From Hymenobacter telluris (GTDB taxonomy: Bacteria; Bacteroidota; Bacteroidia; Cytophagales; Hymenobacteraceae), in NCBI RefSeq assembly GCF_017313265.1, contig NZ_JAFLQZ010000006.1:225971-289970 (forward strand): a stretch of 64,000 nucleotides of DNA, read 5' to 3'. A program made the position numbers and the translations under genes. Of this stretch, positions 1-8,432 are shown in pieces. How positions within the stretch are numbered: position 1 is the first letter of the stretch; the number at the start of each line of letters is the position of its first letter. The notes below the pieces were generated by a model that was not told where the DNA came from, made no database searches, and worked only from the letters and a program-made list of their open reading frames with translations.

Positions 1-1
1 T

Positions 2-1429
2 GCCCGCGGCCGGCAGCCCCTGGTACGCCTGCGCGCCGACATCTACCCAACCACTCCCCCTGCCGACCTGTTCGGCCCCTGGTTTCAGTACCCCGATGTT
101 AGTAAGGCGCGGCGCTCGGTGCTGATTGTGGGGGCGGGGCCGGCCGGGCTATTTGCGGCGCTGCGGGCCATTGAGTTGGGTATTCGGCCGGTAGTGCTGG
201 AACGGGGCAAGGACGTGCGCACCCGCCGCCGCGACTTAGCCGCCCTCAATAAAGAGCACCTCGTCAACCCCGATTCCAACTACTGCTTCGGGGAAGGCGG
301 CGCGGGCACGTATTCCGACGGCAAACTGTACACCCGCGCCACCAAGCGCGGCGACATCGGCCGCATTTTGCGCCTGCTGGTGCAGCACGGCGCCACCCCC
401 GACATTCTGGTGGATGCGCACCCGCATATTGGTACCAACAAGCTGCCATTGGTGGTAGCTGCCCTCCGCGACAGTATCCGGGAGGCCGGCGGTGAGGTGC
501 GCTTCGATACTCGCGTAACCGACTTGGTGCTGGAAAACCAGCGTTTGCGGGGTGTGATTACGGCTTCGGGGGAGGCGCTGGAAGCCGATGCCGTTATTCT
601 GGCCACCGGCCACTCCGCCCGCGACATCTATGAGCTGTTGCACCGGCGCGGCGTACTCATCGAGGCCAAACCGTTTGCGCTGGGCGTGCGGGTTGAGCAC
701 CAGCAGCAGCTGATTGATCAGGCCCAATACCGGCTGCCGGAGCGCGGGCCGTTGCCGGCGGCGTCTTACTCCTTGGTCCACCAGACGCAGTGGCAGGGCA
801 AGCAGCGGGGTGTATTTTCGTTTTGCATGTGCCCTGGTGGCTTTATTGTGCCCGCCGCCACGGCACCCGGCGAGGTGGTAGTGAATGGCATGAGCCCCAG
901 CCGCCGCGACTCCCGGTTTGCCAACTCGGGCATCGTAACGGCCATTGAGCTGGAAGACATGGACCTGCGGCGGCACGGGGTGCTGGCGGGGTTACGCCTA
1001 CAAGAGCAAATCGAGCAGCGCGCCTGCCGCCTGGCCGGCAACACCCAACTGGCCCCGGCCCAGCGCCTCGGCGACTTTCTGAAAAACAAAGTATCAGGCG
1101 AGTTGCTGGAAACCAGCTACCAGCCTGGCTTGGTGCCCGTAGCTATGGATGAAGTACTGGGCGCGGGTTTGGCGGAGCGGCTACGGCAGGGCTTCCGCAA
1201 CTTCGGGCAGAAAATACCGGGCTACGCCACCAATGCCGCCCAAATTGTAGGCGTAGAAAGCCGGACCTCCTCCCCCGTCCGCATTCCCCGCGACCGGGAC
1301 ACGCTGGAGCACCCGGAGGTACGAGGTTTGTTTCCCTGCGGCGAAGGGGCGGGCTACGCTGGCGGCATTGTGTCGGCGGCCATGGACGGGGAGCGGTGCG
1401 CAGAAGCCGTGCTTGCGGCGGTAAGCTGA
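2..1429 (+). CDS. FAD-dependent dehydrogenase, COG2509-like (5' truncated)
   Basis: The reading frame is open from the first bases of the window, so the N-terminus lies upstream; 475 residues are visible. About 40 residues precede the FAD-binding Rossmann motif VLIVGAGPAGLFAAL (visible residues 40-54). A second conserved block is NYCFGEGGAGTYSDGKLYTR, and the C-terminus carries the FAD-closing motif CGEGAGYAGGIVSAAMDG. This pattern and the size match the uncharacterised NAD(P)/FAD-dependent oxidoreductases of COG2509. A GTG codon at 119 could be mistaken for the start, but it lies inside the first beta strand of the Rossmann fold and would remove the upstream domain. Substrate unknown. Confidence 0.85.
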   Translation, partial: ARGRQPLVRLRADIYPTTPPADLFGPWFQYPDVSKARRSVLIVGAGPAGLFAALRAIELGIRPVVLERGKDVRTRRRDLAALNKEHLVNPDSNYCFGEGGAGTYSDGKLYTRATKRGDIGRILRLLVQHGATPDILVDAHPHIGTNKLPLVVAALRDSIREAGGEVRFDTRVTDLVLENQRLRGVITASGEALEADAVILATGHSARDIYELLHRRGVLIEAKPFALGVRVEHQQQLIDQAQYRLPERGPLPAASYSLVHQTQWQGKQRGVFSFCMCPGGFIVPAATAPGEVVVNGMSPSRRDSRFANSGIVTAIELEDMDLRRHGVLAGLRLQEQIEQRACRLAGNTQLAPAQRLGDFLKNKVSGELLETSYQPGLVPVAMDEVLGAGLAERLRQGFRNFGQKIPGYATNAAQIVGVESRTSSPVRIPRDRDTLEHPEVRGLFPCGEGAGYAGGIVSAAMDGERCAEAVLAAVS

Positions 1430-1477
1430 TAGCTGCGGTACCCCGATTTGCGTATTAAGTTTTATTCACCCAAAAAA

Positions 1478-1509
1478 AGCTAACAGCCAACAGCTGAAAG
1501 CTACTAGCT
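1478..1509. repeat. AGCT-based quasi-repeat just upstream of a start codon
   Basis: A run of degenerate AGCTnACAGC-type units ends 2 bases before the ATG at 1512. A related fragment (agctgatagct, 1423-1433) overlaps the stop of the preceding gene, so this may be a decayed inverted-repeat element like the better preserved ones elsewhere in the window. The pairing between the two parts is weak. Confidence 0.35.
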
Positions 1510-1511
1510 AT

Positions 1512-1871
1512 ATGAAAAAGACTCTCGTTCTCGGCGCCAGCGACAACCCGGCGCGCTATTCCTATCGGGCCGTCCATCAGCTTCAGAAATACGGGCACGA
1601 AGTGGTGCCCGTTGGCATCCGGAAGGGCCAGGTGGCCGGCCTCGACATTCACACCGACCGGCCTTCGGCAGATGAGGTGGATACCGTGACGCTGTACGTA
1701 GGGCCCCAAAACCAGCCCACTTGGTACGACTACATTTTGGACCTGAACCCTAAGCGTATCATCTTCAACCCCGGCACTGAGAACGACGAATTGGTTGCCA
1801 AAGCGCATTCCAAAGGTATCGAGACGGTGGAAGGCTGCACGTTGGTGATGCTGAGCGTAGGGCAGTATTAG
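1512..1871 (+). CDS. CoA-binding domain protein (YccU-type)
   Basis: A 119-residue single-domain protein with the CoA_binding_2 Rossmann signature: LVLGASDNPARYSYRAV near residues 4-20, the PVGIRKG segment, and a conserved C-terminal region with FNPGTEN followed by VEGCTLVML. Small YccU-like proteins of this length bind CoA or a related nucleotide; the physiological role is not known. It begins with ATG and is transcribed convergently with the downstream lyase gene, separated by a hairpin terminator. It could be cotranscribed with the upstream dehydrogenase (82-base gap). Confidence 0.85.
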   Translation: MKKTLVLGASDNPARYSYRAVHQLQKYGHEVVPVGIRKGQVAGLDIHTDRPSADEVDTVTLYVGPQNQPTWYDYILDLNPKRIIFNPGTENDELVAKAHSKGIETVEGCTLVMLSVGQY

Positions 1872-1900
1872 GCCGCCGTTTTAGCTTTCTGTTTCAGTTG

Positions 1901-1943
1901 CCGGGTGCGGGTCCAACGCTATAGATGGCGGGCCCGCACCCGG
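1901..1943. terminator. Hairpin between convergent genes
   Basis: Arms 1901-1914 (ccgggtgcgggtcc) and 1930-1943 (gggcccgcacccgg) pair with one wobble position around a 15-base loop. The hairpin sits between the stop at 1871 and the stop at 1947 of the opposing gene, and is followed by a T-rich tract on the plus strand. It probably ends transcription from at least the plus strand. Confidence 0.65.
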
Positions 1944-1946
1944 TTA

Positions 1947-4676
1947 TTATTTGGCCGGTATAGCCTCCCCCACTAACGCCAAGCATTGGATGGCGGCCAA
2001 GCCCCACTGTGCTACTGCATTGGTGGAAACGTCCGGAATTTCTTCAACAGAATTCAGTACCTGCGGGCCTTGCAATTGGCGCGCAGGCTGATGGCTGGTG
2101 AAGCCACCCGAGGCGTGGTAAAACTCCTGCCAGGCACGTTGGGCCAGTATTTTATCTTTCTTTTGCTGCGCGGCATAGGCAGTAAGGCGCGAATGGCCCT
2201 GCCGGAGGTTGAGCTTGCCCAACGACTCCCCGAGCCGGGCGGCTTGCTCGGCTTCAGAAGCGTTGTATAGCTCACAATAAGCCAACCACGCCTGCCTGAA
2301 TTCCGGCATATCCACCAAGGCCACCAGTTCCGCACAGATTTCCGGCAGCCCAAACACGGCATTCAGGTGCTGGGCGTACGGCTTGGTGTCGGTGGACAAA
2401 CGAAACTTGCCGGTTTCCACGTCCAGCAGCGCGCTGCCAGTGAAAAAGCCGTGCGGCTGCGCCGCTAGGGTGCGCATGCTGTTGAGCAGCTTCTGCTTGA
2501 TTTCGGGGTTGCCGGTTCGTTCCCATTCCGTAAGCCAGGCCGCCGCAATTGCGCCCCAGTCGGTACCGAACGAGCAGTACGCTTCGGTGGGCGTGGTACC
2601 CGATTTGCGCGGGTCGTCTTGCGGGAGCTTGCGGCCGGGTTGGATGGCCAGCAGCACCTTGGCGGCCGGCACCTGTTCGCGCAGCAAATCCCCCACCCGC
2701 TCATCAGCCGTCAGATAATAGTAGAAACGACGGTTGGCGGCGGTGCTGATGCGGAGCTGCTTGGCGCTGTCGCCCCAGTGCAGCACGTTGTGCCGGGAGC
2801 CCAGCGGCGCAAACGGCCCGAGGTGGTGCACATCCACTTCGCCAGTGTGGCGCGTCATGGCCTCCGCCATCCGAAACACGTCGGCGCGGCCGGTGCGCAG
2901 GAAGTAGTACCACAGCCACATATCCGTGGACAGCTCGGAGTTATCCCAGGCAAAGCCGCCGATGTCGTATTTCCACACGTGCCGGCTTTCGTCGTAGCTG
3001 TGCATTACGTCGCCGTAGTTCCAGAACCCGTACCAGGAGCGCTGATCCACTTGCTTCTTGTAGAAATCGAAGTACTTGCCTAGCTGATTCTCGATGGCGG
3101 CTTTGGCCGGCACGGCCGGGTCGGGCACGCTCCAGTTGCCCCCAAATACGGCTTGCGCTTGCAGATACGCGGGGGTGCAGGCTAGTACAGGCGGCGCTTG
3201 CAGGGTTTCAGCCAGGGCCGCCAGCTCAGTGGCGGCGGGCGTGGCAGGCAGCGCCCACAACATCAGCTCACTGGTGCGGGCCACCCCTTTTGGCGTGCCG
3301 AAACCGGGCTCATAGTCTTCGTAGGTAATATCGAGGCCCTCGCGCTGCTTGGCGAAGGTATCCTGCCCCATGCCATCATGGTAGAAACGCAAATCCATTG
3401 GGGGCGCGTCGGGAGCCCACAGCCACATCGTGACGTTGGCCTGGGCGGTGGCGGCGTTGCGGATATCGAGCTGGGCGGGGTGGCTTTGCCAGAAGTTGCG
3501 GATGCCGAACGCCAGGCCGCCCGTAGGGCTTCCAACGTAGGCAAGCCCAGCGGCGCGCCGGCCGGTGGCGGCAGTAAGCCAGCTAAACCCGGGGCGGGTG
3601 CGCTTACGCACCGTGAACGAATCGGCGGAGGGTTGCACCAGCGTGTAGTCGCCGAAAGCGGGAATGTACTCCAGGTTGCGGGCTACGGCGGCCGGAAATT
3701 CCTTGCTATCGGGGGTGGCCTGGCCGGCCACTTGGGCGTCGGTAATGGCCGGGCCAGGGTCGCGCCGCAAGCCGGTCAGGCCCCGTACTGCTTCGGCAAA
3801 AACGCCCCGCTCCTCGCCCATAAACCGAACGTGCCGGTCGTGCAACGGCGCACTCAGCGGCACCGTGCAGCGCACCCCCACCCCTTTGATAAAGTCGCGG
3901 GATTCGTCGCCATCGTAGGTGATGGTGTGCATGATGCGCACTGCCTCGCTGCCCGCGTAGAAATATAGGCGCAGCACAAAAGGCAGCCAGGCCCGGGTGC
4001 CGGCGGTTTGGCGGTGCTGGCCTTCCAGCTTCACTACCACCCGCACGGGGCCGGTTTGCTCCACGGTTAAGCCACTGATTTCGCCGGTAAACTCCTGGGT
4101 GCGCACCGTGCCAGCCGGCTCGGTGTCCACACTGTCCTGGGTGAGCAGCACCAGTTGGCCGTTGGTAGCCAGCGCCTGCCCGCCGCGGCTGATGGTAAGA
4201 AAGGAAGTGCCTTGCTTGCTTAGCTGGCACTGGATTTTGCCGGTATCAATGGTTACCGCCGTGGCCGATTCTGCAACGCGTATCCCGCTGGCATTCGTGC
4301 CTTTACCAGCGCGCAGGGAAAGGCCAGGCGTGCGCGCCGGGTCCAGCACGGCCGCGTGAGCCGACCATTTCAGCGAGCCATCGGGCCAGAAAGCCAGCGG
4401 CCAGCTTTGCACCGGCACCGCTTCACCCTGCTGCGTACGCAGCGTAAAAGCAATGTTGCGCTTGTGCTTACCTTTGGGCCAAGGCACGCCCCAGGTAACG
4501 CCGGTAGCCTGGCCGGAAGCGGCACCAAACAGCCACCGGAGGGGCACCGGCTCGTTGGGAGCGGCAGCGGAGTTGTCGGCCAGATAGTCGGCCCAAGCCG
4601 GCACCAAAGAGAACGAGGCCCCGGCCAGCAGAGAGGTCCGAACGAAGGCGCGGCGGGACAAAAGGAAGTGCGGCAC
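1947..4676 (-). CDS. Exo-rhamnogalacturonan lyase family protein (PL26-like)
   Basis: 909 residues from a GTG start. The N-terminus carries a twin-arginine-type signal (SRRAFVRTSLLAGASFSLVP), suggesting Tat export. The body has the layout of PcRGLX/YetA-like proteins (polysaccharide lyase family 26): an N-terminal barrel region opening with PLRWLFG and GVTWGVPWPKGKHKR, a beta-rich middle, and a C-terminal helical toroid with motifs such as WYGFWNYGDVMHSYD and DMWLWYYFLRTGRADVFRMAEAMTRH with the pair HLGP and SRHNVLHWGD. This family removes units from rhamnogalacturonan I of pectin. It lies 68 bases downstream of a DUF6250 gene on the same strand, probably one operon. Family assignment is by motif recognition; activity is inferred. 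Confidence 0.75.
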   Translation of the reverse strand: MPHFLLSRRAFVRTSLLAGASFSLVPAWADYLADNSAAAPNEPVPLRWLFGAASGQATGVTWGVPWPKGKHKRNIAFTLRTQQGEAVPVQSWPLAFWPDGSLKWSAHAAVLDPARTPGLSLRAGKGTNASGIRVAESATAVTIDTGKIQCQLSKQGTSFLTISRGGQALATNGQLVLLTQDSVDTEPAGTVRTQEFTGEISGLTVEQTGPVRVVVKLEGQHRQTAGTRAWLPFVLRLYFYAGSEAVRIMHTITYDGDESRDFIKGVGVRCTVPLSAPLHDRHVRFMGEERGVFAEAVRGLTGLRRDPGPAITDAQVAGQATPDSKEFPAAVARNLEYIPAFGDYTLVQPSADSFTVRKRTRPGFSWLTAATGRRAAGLAYVGSPTGGLAFGIRNFWQSHPAQLDIRNAATAQANVTMWLWAPDAPPMDLRFYHDGMGQDTFAKQREGLDITYEDYEPGFGTPKGVARTSELMLWALPATPAATELAALAETLQAPPVLACTPAYLQAQAVFGGNWSVPDPAVPAKAAIENQLGKYFDFYKKQVDQRSWYGFWNYGDVMHSYDESRHVWKYDIGGFAWDNSELSTDMWLWYYFLRTGRADVFRMAEAMTRHTGEVDVHHLGPFAPLGSRHNVLHWGDSAKQLRISTAANRRFYYYLTADERVGDLLREQVPAAKVLLAIQPGRKLPQDDPRKSGTTPTEAYCSFGTDWGAIAAAWLTEWERTGNPEIKQKLLNSMRTLAAQPHGFFTGSALLDVETGKFRLSTDTKPYAQHLNAVFGLPEICAELVALVDMPEFRQAWLAYCELYNASEAEQAARLGESLGKLNLRQGHSRLTAYAAQQKKDKILAQRAWQEFYHASGGFTSHQPARQLQGPQVLNSVEEIPDVSTNAVAQWGLAAIQCLALVGEAIPAK

Positions 4677-4744
4677 TGCGGGTAGGTAACGGTTAGACTA
4701 GATACTAAGGAGAAATGCGGCGGGGCTAACTGCCTGCTGACCGC

Positions 4745-5509
4745 TCACTCCAGCTGGTACACCCGCAAATCGTCTATTTCCTGGCGCGACTTGGTGGCGC
4801 GGAAGCCGAAGTAGCCTGCCCGTAGCGGGTCGGGGTCCTGGTACGTGAAATAGCACTGGCCATCCACCCAGAAGCTGGTGGTGCCGTTTTGCACGATGGT
4901 TTTGATTTTATACGCTCGGTTGGGAGCCAACAGGTGCGCGGCGTCGGTGTATTCTTGCAAGAGCGTACGGGTGCCGTTGGGTTGGTACTTGCGGAAGCGT
5001 GTGGTGGTGTTGGTGTTGCCGCCCATGCCCACGTAGTACATCGGCAGTTGGTCGTAGTCTTCAAACTTGCCGCTGCGCCGGGCGAGGGTGGTGCGTGTAG
5101 CTTCGTGGGCCATCCAGAACTGGTTTAGGTCCGAGAGCCGGTCGTTGGACTGGCCGGCCACCAGCACTTTGCGGGTGTACTCGATTTGCAGGTTGCCTTG
5201 CAGCGGCTTGTTTAGCCACACCGTCACGCCGCCTTGCGTGTCGAGCACCAGCTTGCCTTGCGTGGCATACACGCTGGAATGGGGCTGTTTTTCCATTTCC
5301 ACGCGCCACCGCAGTGTATCAAGCTGGTTGAAGGCATCGGCAAAGAGCAGCTTCTTCCGGCTCCCGGTAGGCGCTACGGAGCTAGCAGCAGCTGAGCCGG
5401 AACTGAGGGGGGCGGGGTTGGCGCCGCCTACTGCCAGGCCGCTGGCCGCCACCAACACCACGCGCCCTATCACGCTACGCAACTCAGGTACCAGTTGGTC
5501 GGGGCTCAT
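4745..5509 (-). CDS. DUF6250-like secreted protein
   Basis: 254 residues from the ATG at 5509; a TTG 30 bases further out is less likely because the hydrophobic signal (SVIGRVVLVAASGLAVGGAN) is better placed from the ATG. The mature part is beta-rich, with KLLFADAFNQLDTLRWRVE, a central MYYVGMGGNTNTTTRFRKY segment and a C-terminal GYFGFRATKSRQEIDDLRVY. This pattern matches the DUF6250 / concanavalin-like sandwich found beside or fused to rhamnogalacturonan-active enzymes. It is upstream of the PL26-like gene in the direction of transcription, which supports a role as a pectin-binding or accessory domain. No catalytic assignment is possible from the sequence. Confidence 0.65.
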   Translation of the reverse strand: MSPDQLVPELRSVIGRVVLVAASGLAVGGANPAPLSSGSAAASSVAPTGSRKKLLFADAFNQLDTLRWRVEMEKQPHSSVYATQGKLVLDTQGGVTVWLNKPLQGNLQIEYTRKVLVAGQSNDRLSDLNQFWMAHEATRTTLARRSGKFEDYDQLPMYYVGMGGNTNTTTRFRKYQPNGTRTLLQEYTDAAHLLAPNRAYKIKTIVQNGTTSFWVDGQCYFTYQDPDPLRAGYFGFRATKSRQEIDDLRVYQLE

Positions 5510-5748
5510 AAAAACAGGAAAGCGTATCAAAGGCGGCAATATACTCCGGCCGGCCGACCCGCTGAGCCATTGGTTAGCGCGGCATAGAACGCCGCTGCTA
5601 TTGATTTGGCTATCATACAGTTCAGTCGCGCCTGAAAACGGGGTTGCATGCCGGGTAATTTATTTTTCTTTTTCAGGCAACCCTTCCCCAGAAGCTGCCA
5701 TCTACCCCACCAAACGCGCTACTATTGTTGAATCTTTAGGCCTACCCC

Positions 5749-6333
5749 GTGACTGACGCTGACCTCATAGCTGCTTGCTGCCAAGGCAGTAGCCGCGCCC
5801 AAAAGCTGCTCTACGAGCGGTTTGCGGGGATGATGCTGGGTGTGTGCCTGCGCTACCTGCGCCGCCGCGAAGACGCGGAAGAAGCGCTGCTCAGCGGCTT
5901 TGCCAAAACGTTTCGGGCCCTGAGCCAGTACCGGCATGAGGGCAGCTTTGAGGGCTGGATTCGGCGGATTATGGTGAACGAGGCGCTGGGCATGCTCCGC
6001 CGCAAGGAGCCCCTGCACCTCGCCATCGATGACCTGACGTACGACGTACCGGCCACGGCGGCCGAGGCCGAAAGTCAGCTCAACGCCGCCGACATGCTGG
6101 CACTGCTGGCCGAACTGCCCGCCGGCTACCGCACGGTATTCAACCTGTACGCGCTGGAAGGGTACTCACACCCTGAAATTGGCGAGCTGCTGGGTATTTC
6201 GGAAGGAACCAGCAAGTCGCAGCTTAGTAAGGCGCGGGCCATGCTCCAGCGTCGCCTGGTAGCCGCCAGCCAAACGGCCACTCCTTCCTCCAACGCTTCA
6301 CCAAAAGAATTATATGCAACCGGAAGATATTGA
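5749..6333 (+). CDS. ECF RNA polymerase sigma factor
   Basis: 194 residues from a GTG start, the usual size for an extracytoplasmic-function sigma-70. Region 2 is seen in the N-terminal half (LIAACCQGSSRAQKLLYERF, then YLRRREDAEEALLSGFAKTF), and region 4 in the C-terminal half (LAELPAGYRTVFNLYALEGY followed by HPEIGELLGISEGTSKSQL), which is the -35 binding helix-turn-helix. Its last 20 bases overlap the start of the next gene, a one-TM protein with anti-sigma-like layout, so the two are translationally coupled. Probably responds to an envelope signal; the target regulon is not visible. Confidence 0.92.
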   Translation: MTDADLIAACCQGSSRAQKLLYERFAGMMLGVCLRYLRRREDAEEALLSGFAKTFRALSQYRHEGSFEGWIRRIMVNEALGMLRRKEPLHLAIDDLTYDVPATAAEAESQLNAADMLALLAELPAGYRTVFNLYALEGYSHPEIGELLGISEGTSKSQLSKARAMLQRRLVAASQTATPSSNASPKELYATGRY

Positions 6334-7150
6334 TAAGCTGTTCCGGGACCGGCTGGAGGGCCACGCGCCCACCCCGCCGGCCTACCTCTGGAACCAACTC
6401 GAAGAAGAGCTGCAACCCGCCAAAAAGCGCCCCGTGCTTTGGATGTGGGCCACTGCCGCCGCCGTAGCCCTGCTACTCGTGAGCGGAATACTGTGGCTGC
6501 AACTGGGGCACACCAGCGGCCCCGCTCCGCTGGCTACTACCACGCAACGCGCCGCCTCCGCTCCTCAACAGCAGGCCGTAATTCAGCCAGAAAAAAAATT
6601 GAAAATAGCTGCTGCAACCCAGGCAACCCCACCCGCCGGTTCCGCATCTAGCCCCACAGAAGCAGTTGCTGCCAAGGACCCAGCCGCACTGCCTCGCCGC
6701 TCAGCAGGCGTGCACGCCTCAGAGCGCAACCAGCTGGCCGCCGCAAGCAGCCCGCGCAACCAGGAAAGCCGCCGGGCTTCCGCCGCCTTGAAACCTCAGC
6801 CTACCCCTCCTGCCCCCGAGGCCCTGGCTGCTACCACTGCAACGCAACCGGAGCGCCCGGCCGTGGTAGTTGCCCCAGAGCCTGCTCCCCGGCCGCAGGT
6901 AGCCACGGTTGCCTTAGCCGCCGCTCCTACTGGCCCCATTGAGGTGGAAGTTCGGCGCAGTGCCGAAACCCCAGCAGTGGCTACCACCGCCAGCGAAAAC
7001 CGCCGGAGCCTGGGAGGTATTCTGTTACGCCAAGCCCGCAATGCGGTGCGCGGCGACCGGGTTAGTCTGGCTGAAACCGGACTGCCGGAAACTGTAACGG
7101 TGCAAGCCCACGTAGCGGGCCGCACCATCACCAAAGTGATTCAACTTTAA
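6314..7150 (+). CDS. Putative membrane anti-sigma / sigma-associated protein
   Basis: 278 residues. About 40 cytoplasmic residues (PEDIDKLFRDRLEGHAPTPP) are followed by one transmembrane helix at about 41-65 and then a long Ala/Pro/Thr-rich, low-complexity periplasmic stretch (residues 70-215) ending in a small folded tail (VTVQAHVAGRTITKVIQL). No zinc-binding anti-sigma motif (HxxxCxxC) is present. The topology, the 20-base overlap with the ECF sigma gene, and the similar layout of Bacteroidota sigma partners suggest it holds the sigma factor at the membrane; this is inference from position. The next gene follows after 13 bases. Confidence 0.7.
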   Translation: MQPEDIDKLFRDRLEGHAPTPPAYLWNQLEEELQPAKKRPVLWMWATAAAVALLLVSGILWLQLGHTSGPAPLATTTQRAASAPQQQAVIQPEKKLKIAAATQATPPAGSASSPTEAVAAKDPAALPRRSAGVHASERNQLAAASSPRNQESRRASAALKPQPTPPAPEALAATTATQPERPAVVVAPEPAPRPQVATVALAAAPTGPIEVEVRRSAETPAVATTASENRRSLGGILLRQARNAVRGDRVSLAETGLPETVTVQAHVAGRTITKVIQL

Positions 7151-7163
7151 TCTTCCCTTCGTC

Positions 7164-8336
7164 ATGAAACGCCTCTCCACCGTGCTGGCTGCCTCCCTGA
7201 TGCTGGCCTTGGCCTCTTCTCCTTCCTTTGCTCGCTCTACCTCCTTTGCCCGGCCTGCTTTCCCTTCGTCGCACCTCGACGATACCATTGTGGTGAAGCT
7301 GCCCAACCAGGCTACCATGACGCTGTTCGTGAAAAACAAGCAGCAACTGCGCGAAATGCGGGCTTATAAGCTTGATTCGCTGATGATTTTGCTGGACACC
7401 TACATCACGCAGGCGGAAACGGCTGGCAAGAACTCGAAATCGGAGCAGGTGACCATGGAGTTCTACCCCGCCAAAGACCAGCCCGGCAAGCAGGTACCCG
7501 AGCAAATCCGCATCACGATGCGCAACGACCAGGGCGGCAAAAGCACCCGCAGCGGCGACAAAGTGGAGGTGAACATGGGCCGCGTATTTGGGATGAAAGT
7601 GGAAGAAAACGCCGATGGCAAGGGCGGTGACCGGGTATCGGTGCACGTGGGCGACTACGGCAAAGACTCTTTGGCCACAGCCAAGCGCAAAGCCAAAAGG
7701 GAGGCGGACCGCAACCGCGCCGTGCACAACAACTTCACCATCGACCTGGGCCTAAACACGCTGACTGATGTGAAGGCGCAGCCCGGCCAGATGGAGCCCG
7801 ACCTCAAGCCCGTTGGCTCCCGCTACGTTAGCCTGAACTGGCTCTACGACATTCGGGTGGGGAAAGTAGGCTCGCCTTTCCACCTGATGACCGGCCCTGA
7901 GTTGTCGTTCAACAACTACATGCTCGACAACAACGCCCGCTTCATCAACACCAACGGCGTTACAACCATAGCCTCCGAGGCCGACCGCAGCCTGGACAAG
8001 AGTAAGTTGGCCGTTACCACCCTCAACCTGCCCCTGATGGCTTCGCTCCGCTTCAAGGGCAACAACGATAAGGACGGCTTCCGCATCGGGGCCGGGGGCT
8101 TTGCCGGCTACCGCTTGGGCTCGCACACCAAAATCAAGTACAGTGAAGACGGCCGCACCCGCAAAGACAAAGACCGGGGCAGCTACAACCTCACCGACTT
8201 TCAATACGGCGTGCAAGGCTTCATCGGCATCCGCAGCCTGGAGCTGTTCGGCAAGTACCACCTCAACGACCTGTTCAGCAACGACCGGGGCATTCAGGCC
8301 CAAACCCTCAGCTTCGGTATCACGCTGCTCCACTAG
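7164..8336 (+). CDS. Outer-membrane beta-barrel protein
   Basis: 390 residues with a clear signal peptide (MKRLSTVLAASLMLALASSP, then SFARS). The first half is a charged, lysine-rich region; from about residue 190 the sequence alternates polar and hydrophobic residues with typical porin-like strands (SRYVSLNWLYDIRVGKVG, PFHLMTGPELSFNNYML, FRIGAGGFAGYRLGSHTKI), ending LSFGITLLH. This is the Bacteroidota outer-membrane beta-barrel (OMP_b-brl) layout. It follows the anti-sigma-like gene by 13 bases, so it is likely the third gene of the sigma operon and may be its sensed or controlled envelope component. Confidence 0.75.
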   Translation: MKRLSTVLAASLMLALASSPSFARSTSFARPAFPSSHLDDTIVVKLPNQATMTLFVKNKQQLREMRAYKLDSLMILLDTYITQAETAGKNSKSEQVTMEFYPAKDQPGKQVPEQIRITMRNDQGGKSTRSGDKVEVNMGRVFGMKVEENADGKGGDRVSVHVGDYGKDSLATAKRKAKREADRNRAVHNNFTIDLGLNTLTDVKAQPGQMEPDLKPVGSRYVSLNWLYDIRVGKVGSPFHLMTGPELSFNNYMLDNNARFINTNGVTTIASEADRSLDKSKLAVTTLNLPLMASLRFKGNNDKDGFRIGAGGFAGYRLGSHTKIKYSEDGRTRKDKDRGSYNLTDFQYGVQGFIGIRSLELFGKYHLNDLFSNDRGIQAQTLSFGITLLH

Positions 8337-8340
8337 GAGG

Positions 8341-8432
8341 CGAGTTGGTGAAATGGTGAGATAGTGAAATGGTGAGTTGGGTGTTCTGCCGGCGCTACTT
8401 GCGCAAGTGGAACATCCAACTCACCATTTCAC
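8341..8432. repeat. Long inverted-repeat element, GTGAAATGGTGAG family
   Basis: Arms 8364-8386 and 8410-8432 are 23-base inverted copies with one mismatch around a 23-base centre. The left side is extended by further GGTGA / AGTGAAA quasi-repeats from 8341. It fills the space between two convergent genes, starting 4 bases after one stop codon, and its right arm overlaps the TGA stop of the RNA methyltransferase gene (8429-8431). A second member of the family is at 11729-11848. It may also act as a bidirectional terminator. Confidence 0.8.

Noticed and set aside
236..976. A long open frame antisense to the FAD dehydrogenase.
   Set aside because: High GC gives long stop-free frames on the opposite strand; the sense frame has clear FAD motifs.
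3198..3968. A long plus-strand frame in the lyase gene.
   Set aside because: Antisense to PL26-like coding sequence, with no start context and no recognisable domain.
5509..5748. A tRNA or riboswitch upstream of the sigma factor gene.
   Set aside because: No cloverleaf, TPsiC arm or recognisable riboswitch core seen; simply a leader region.
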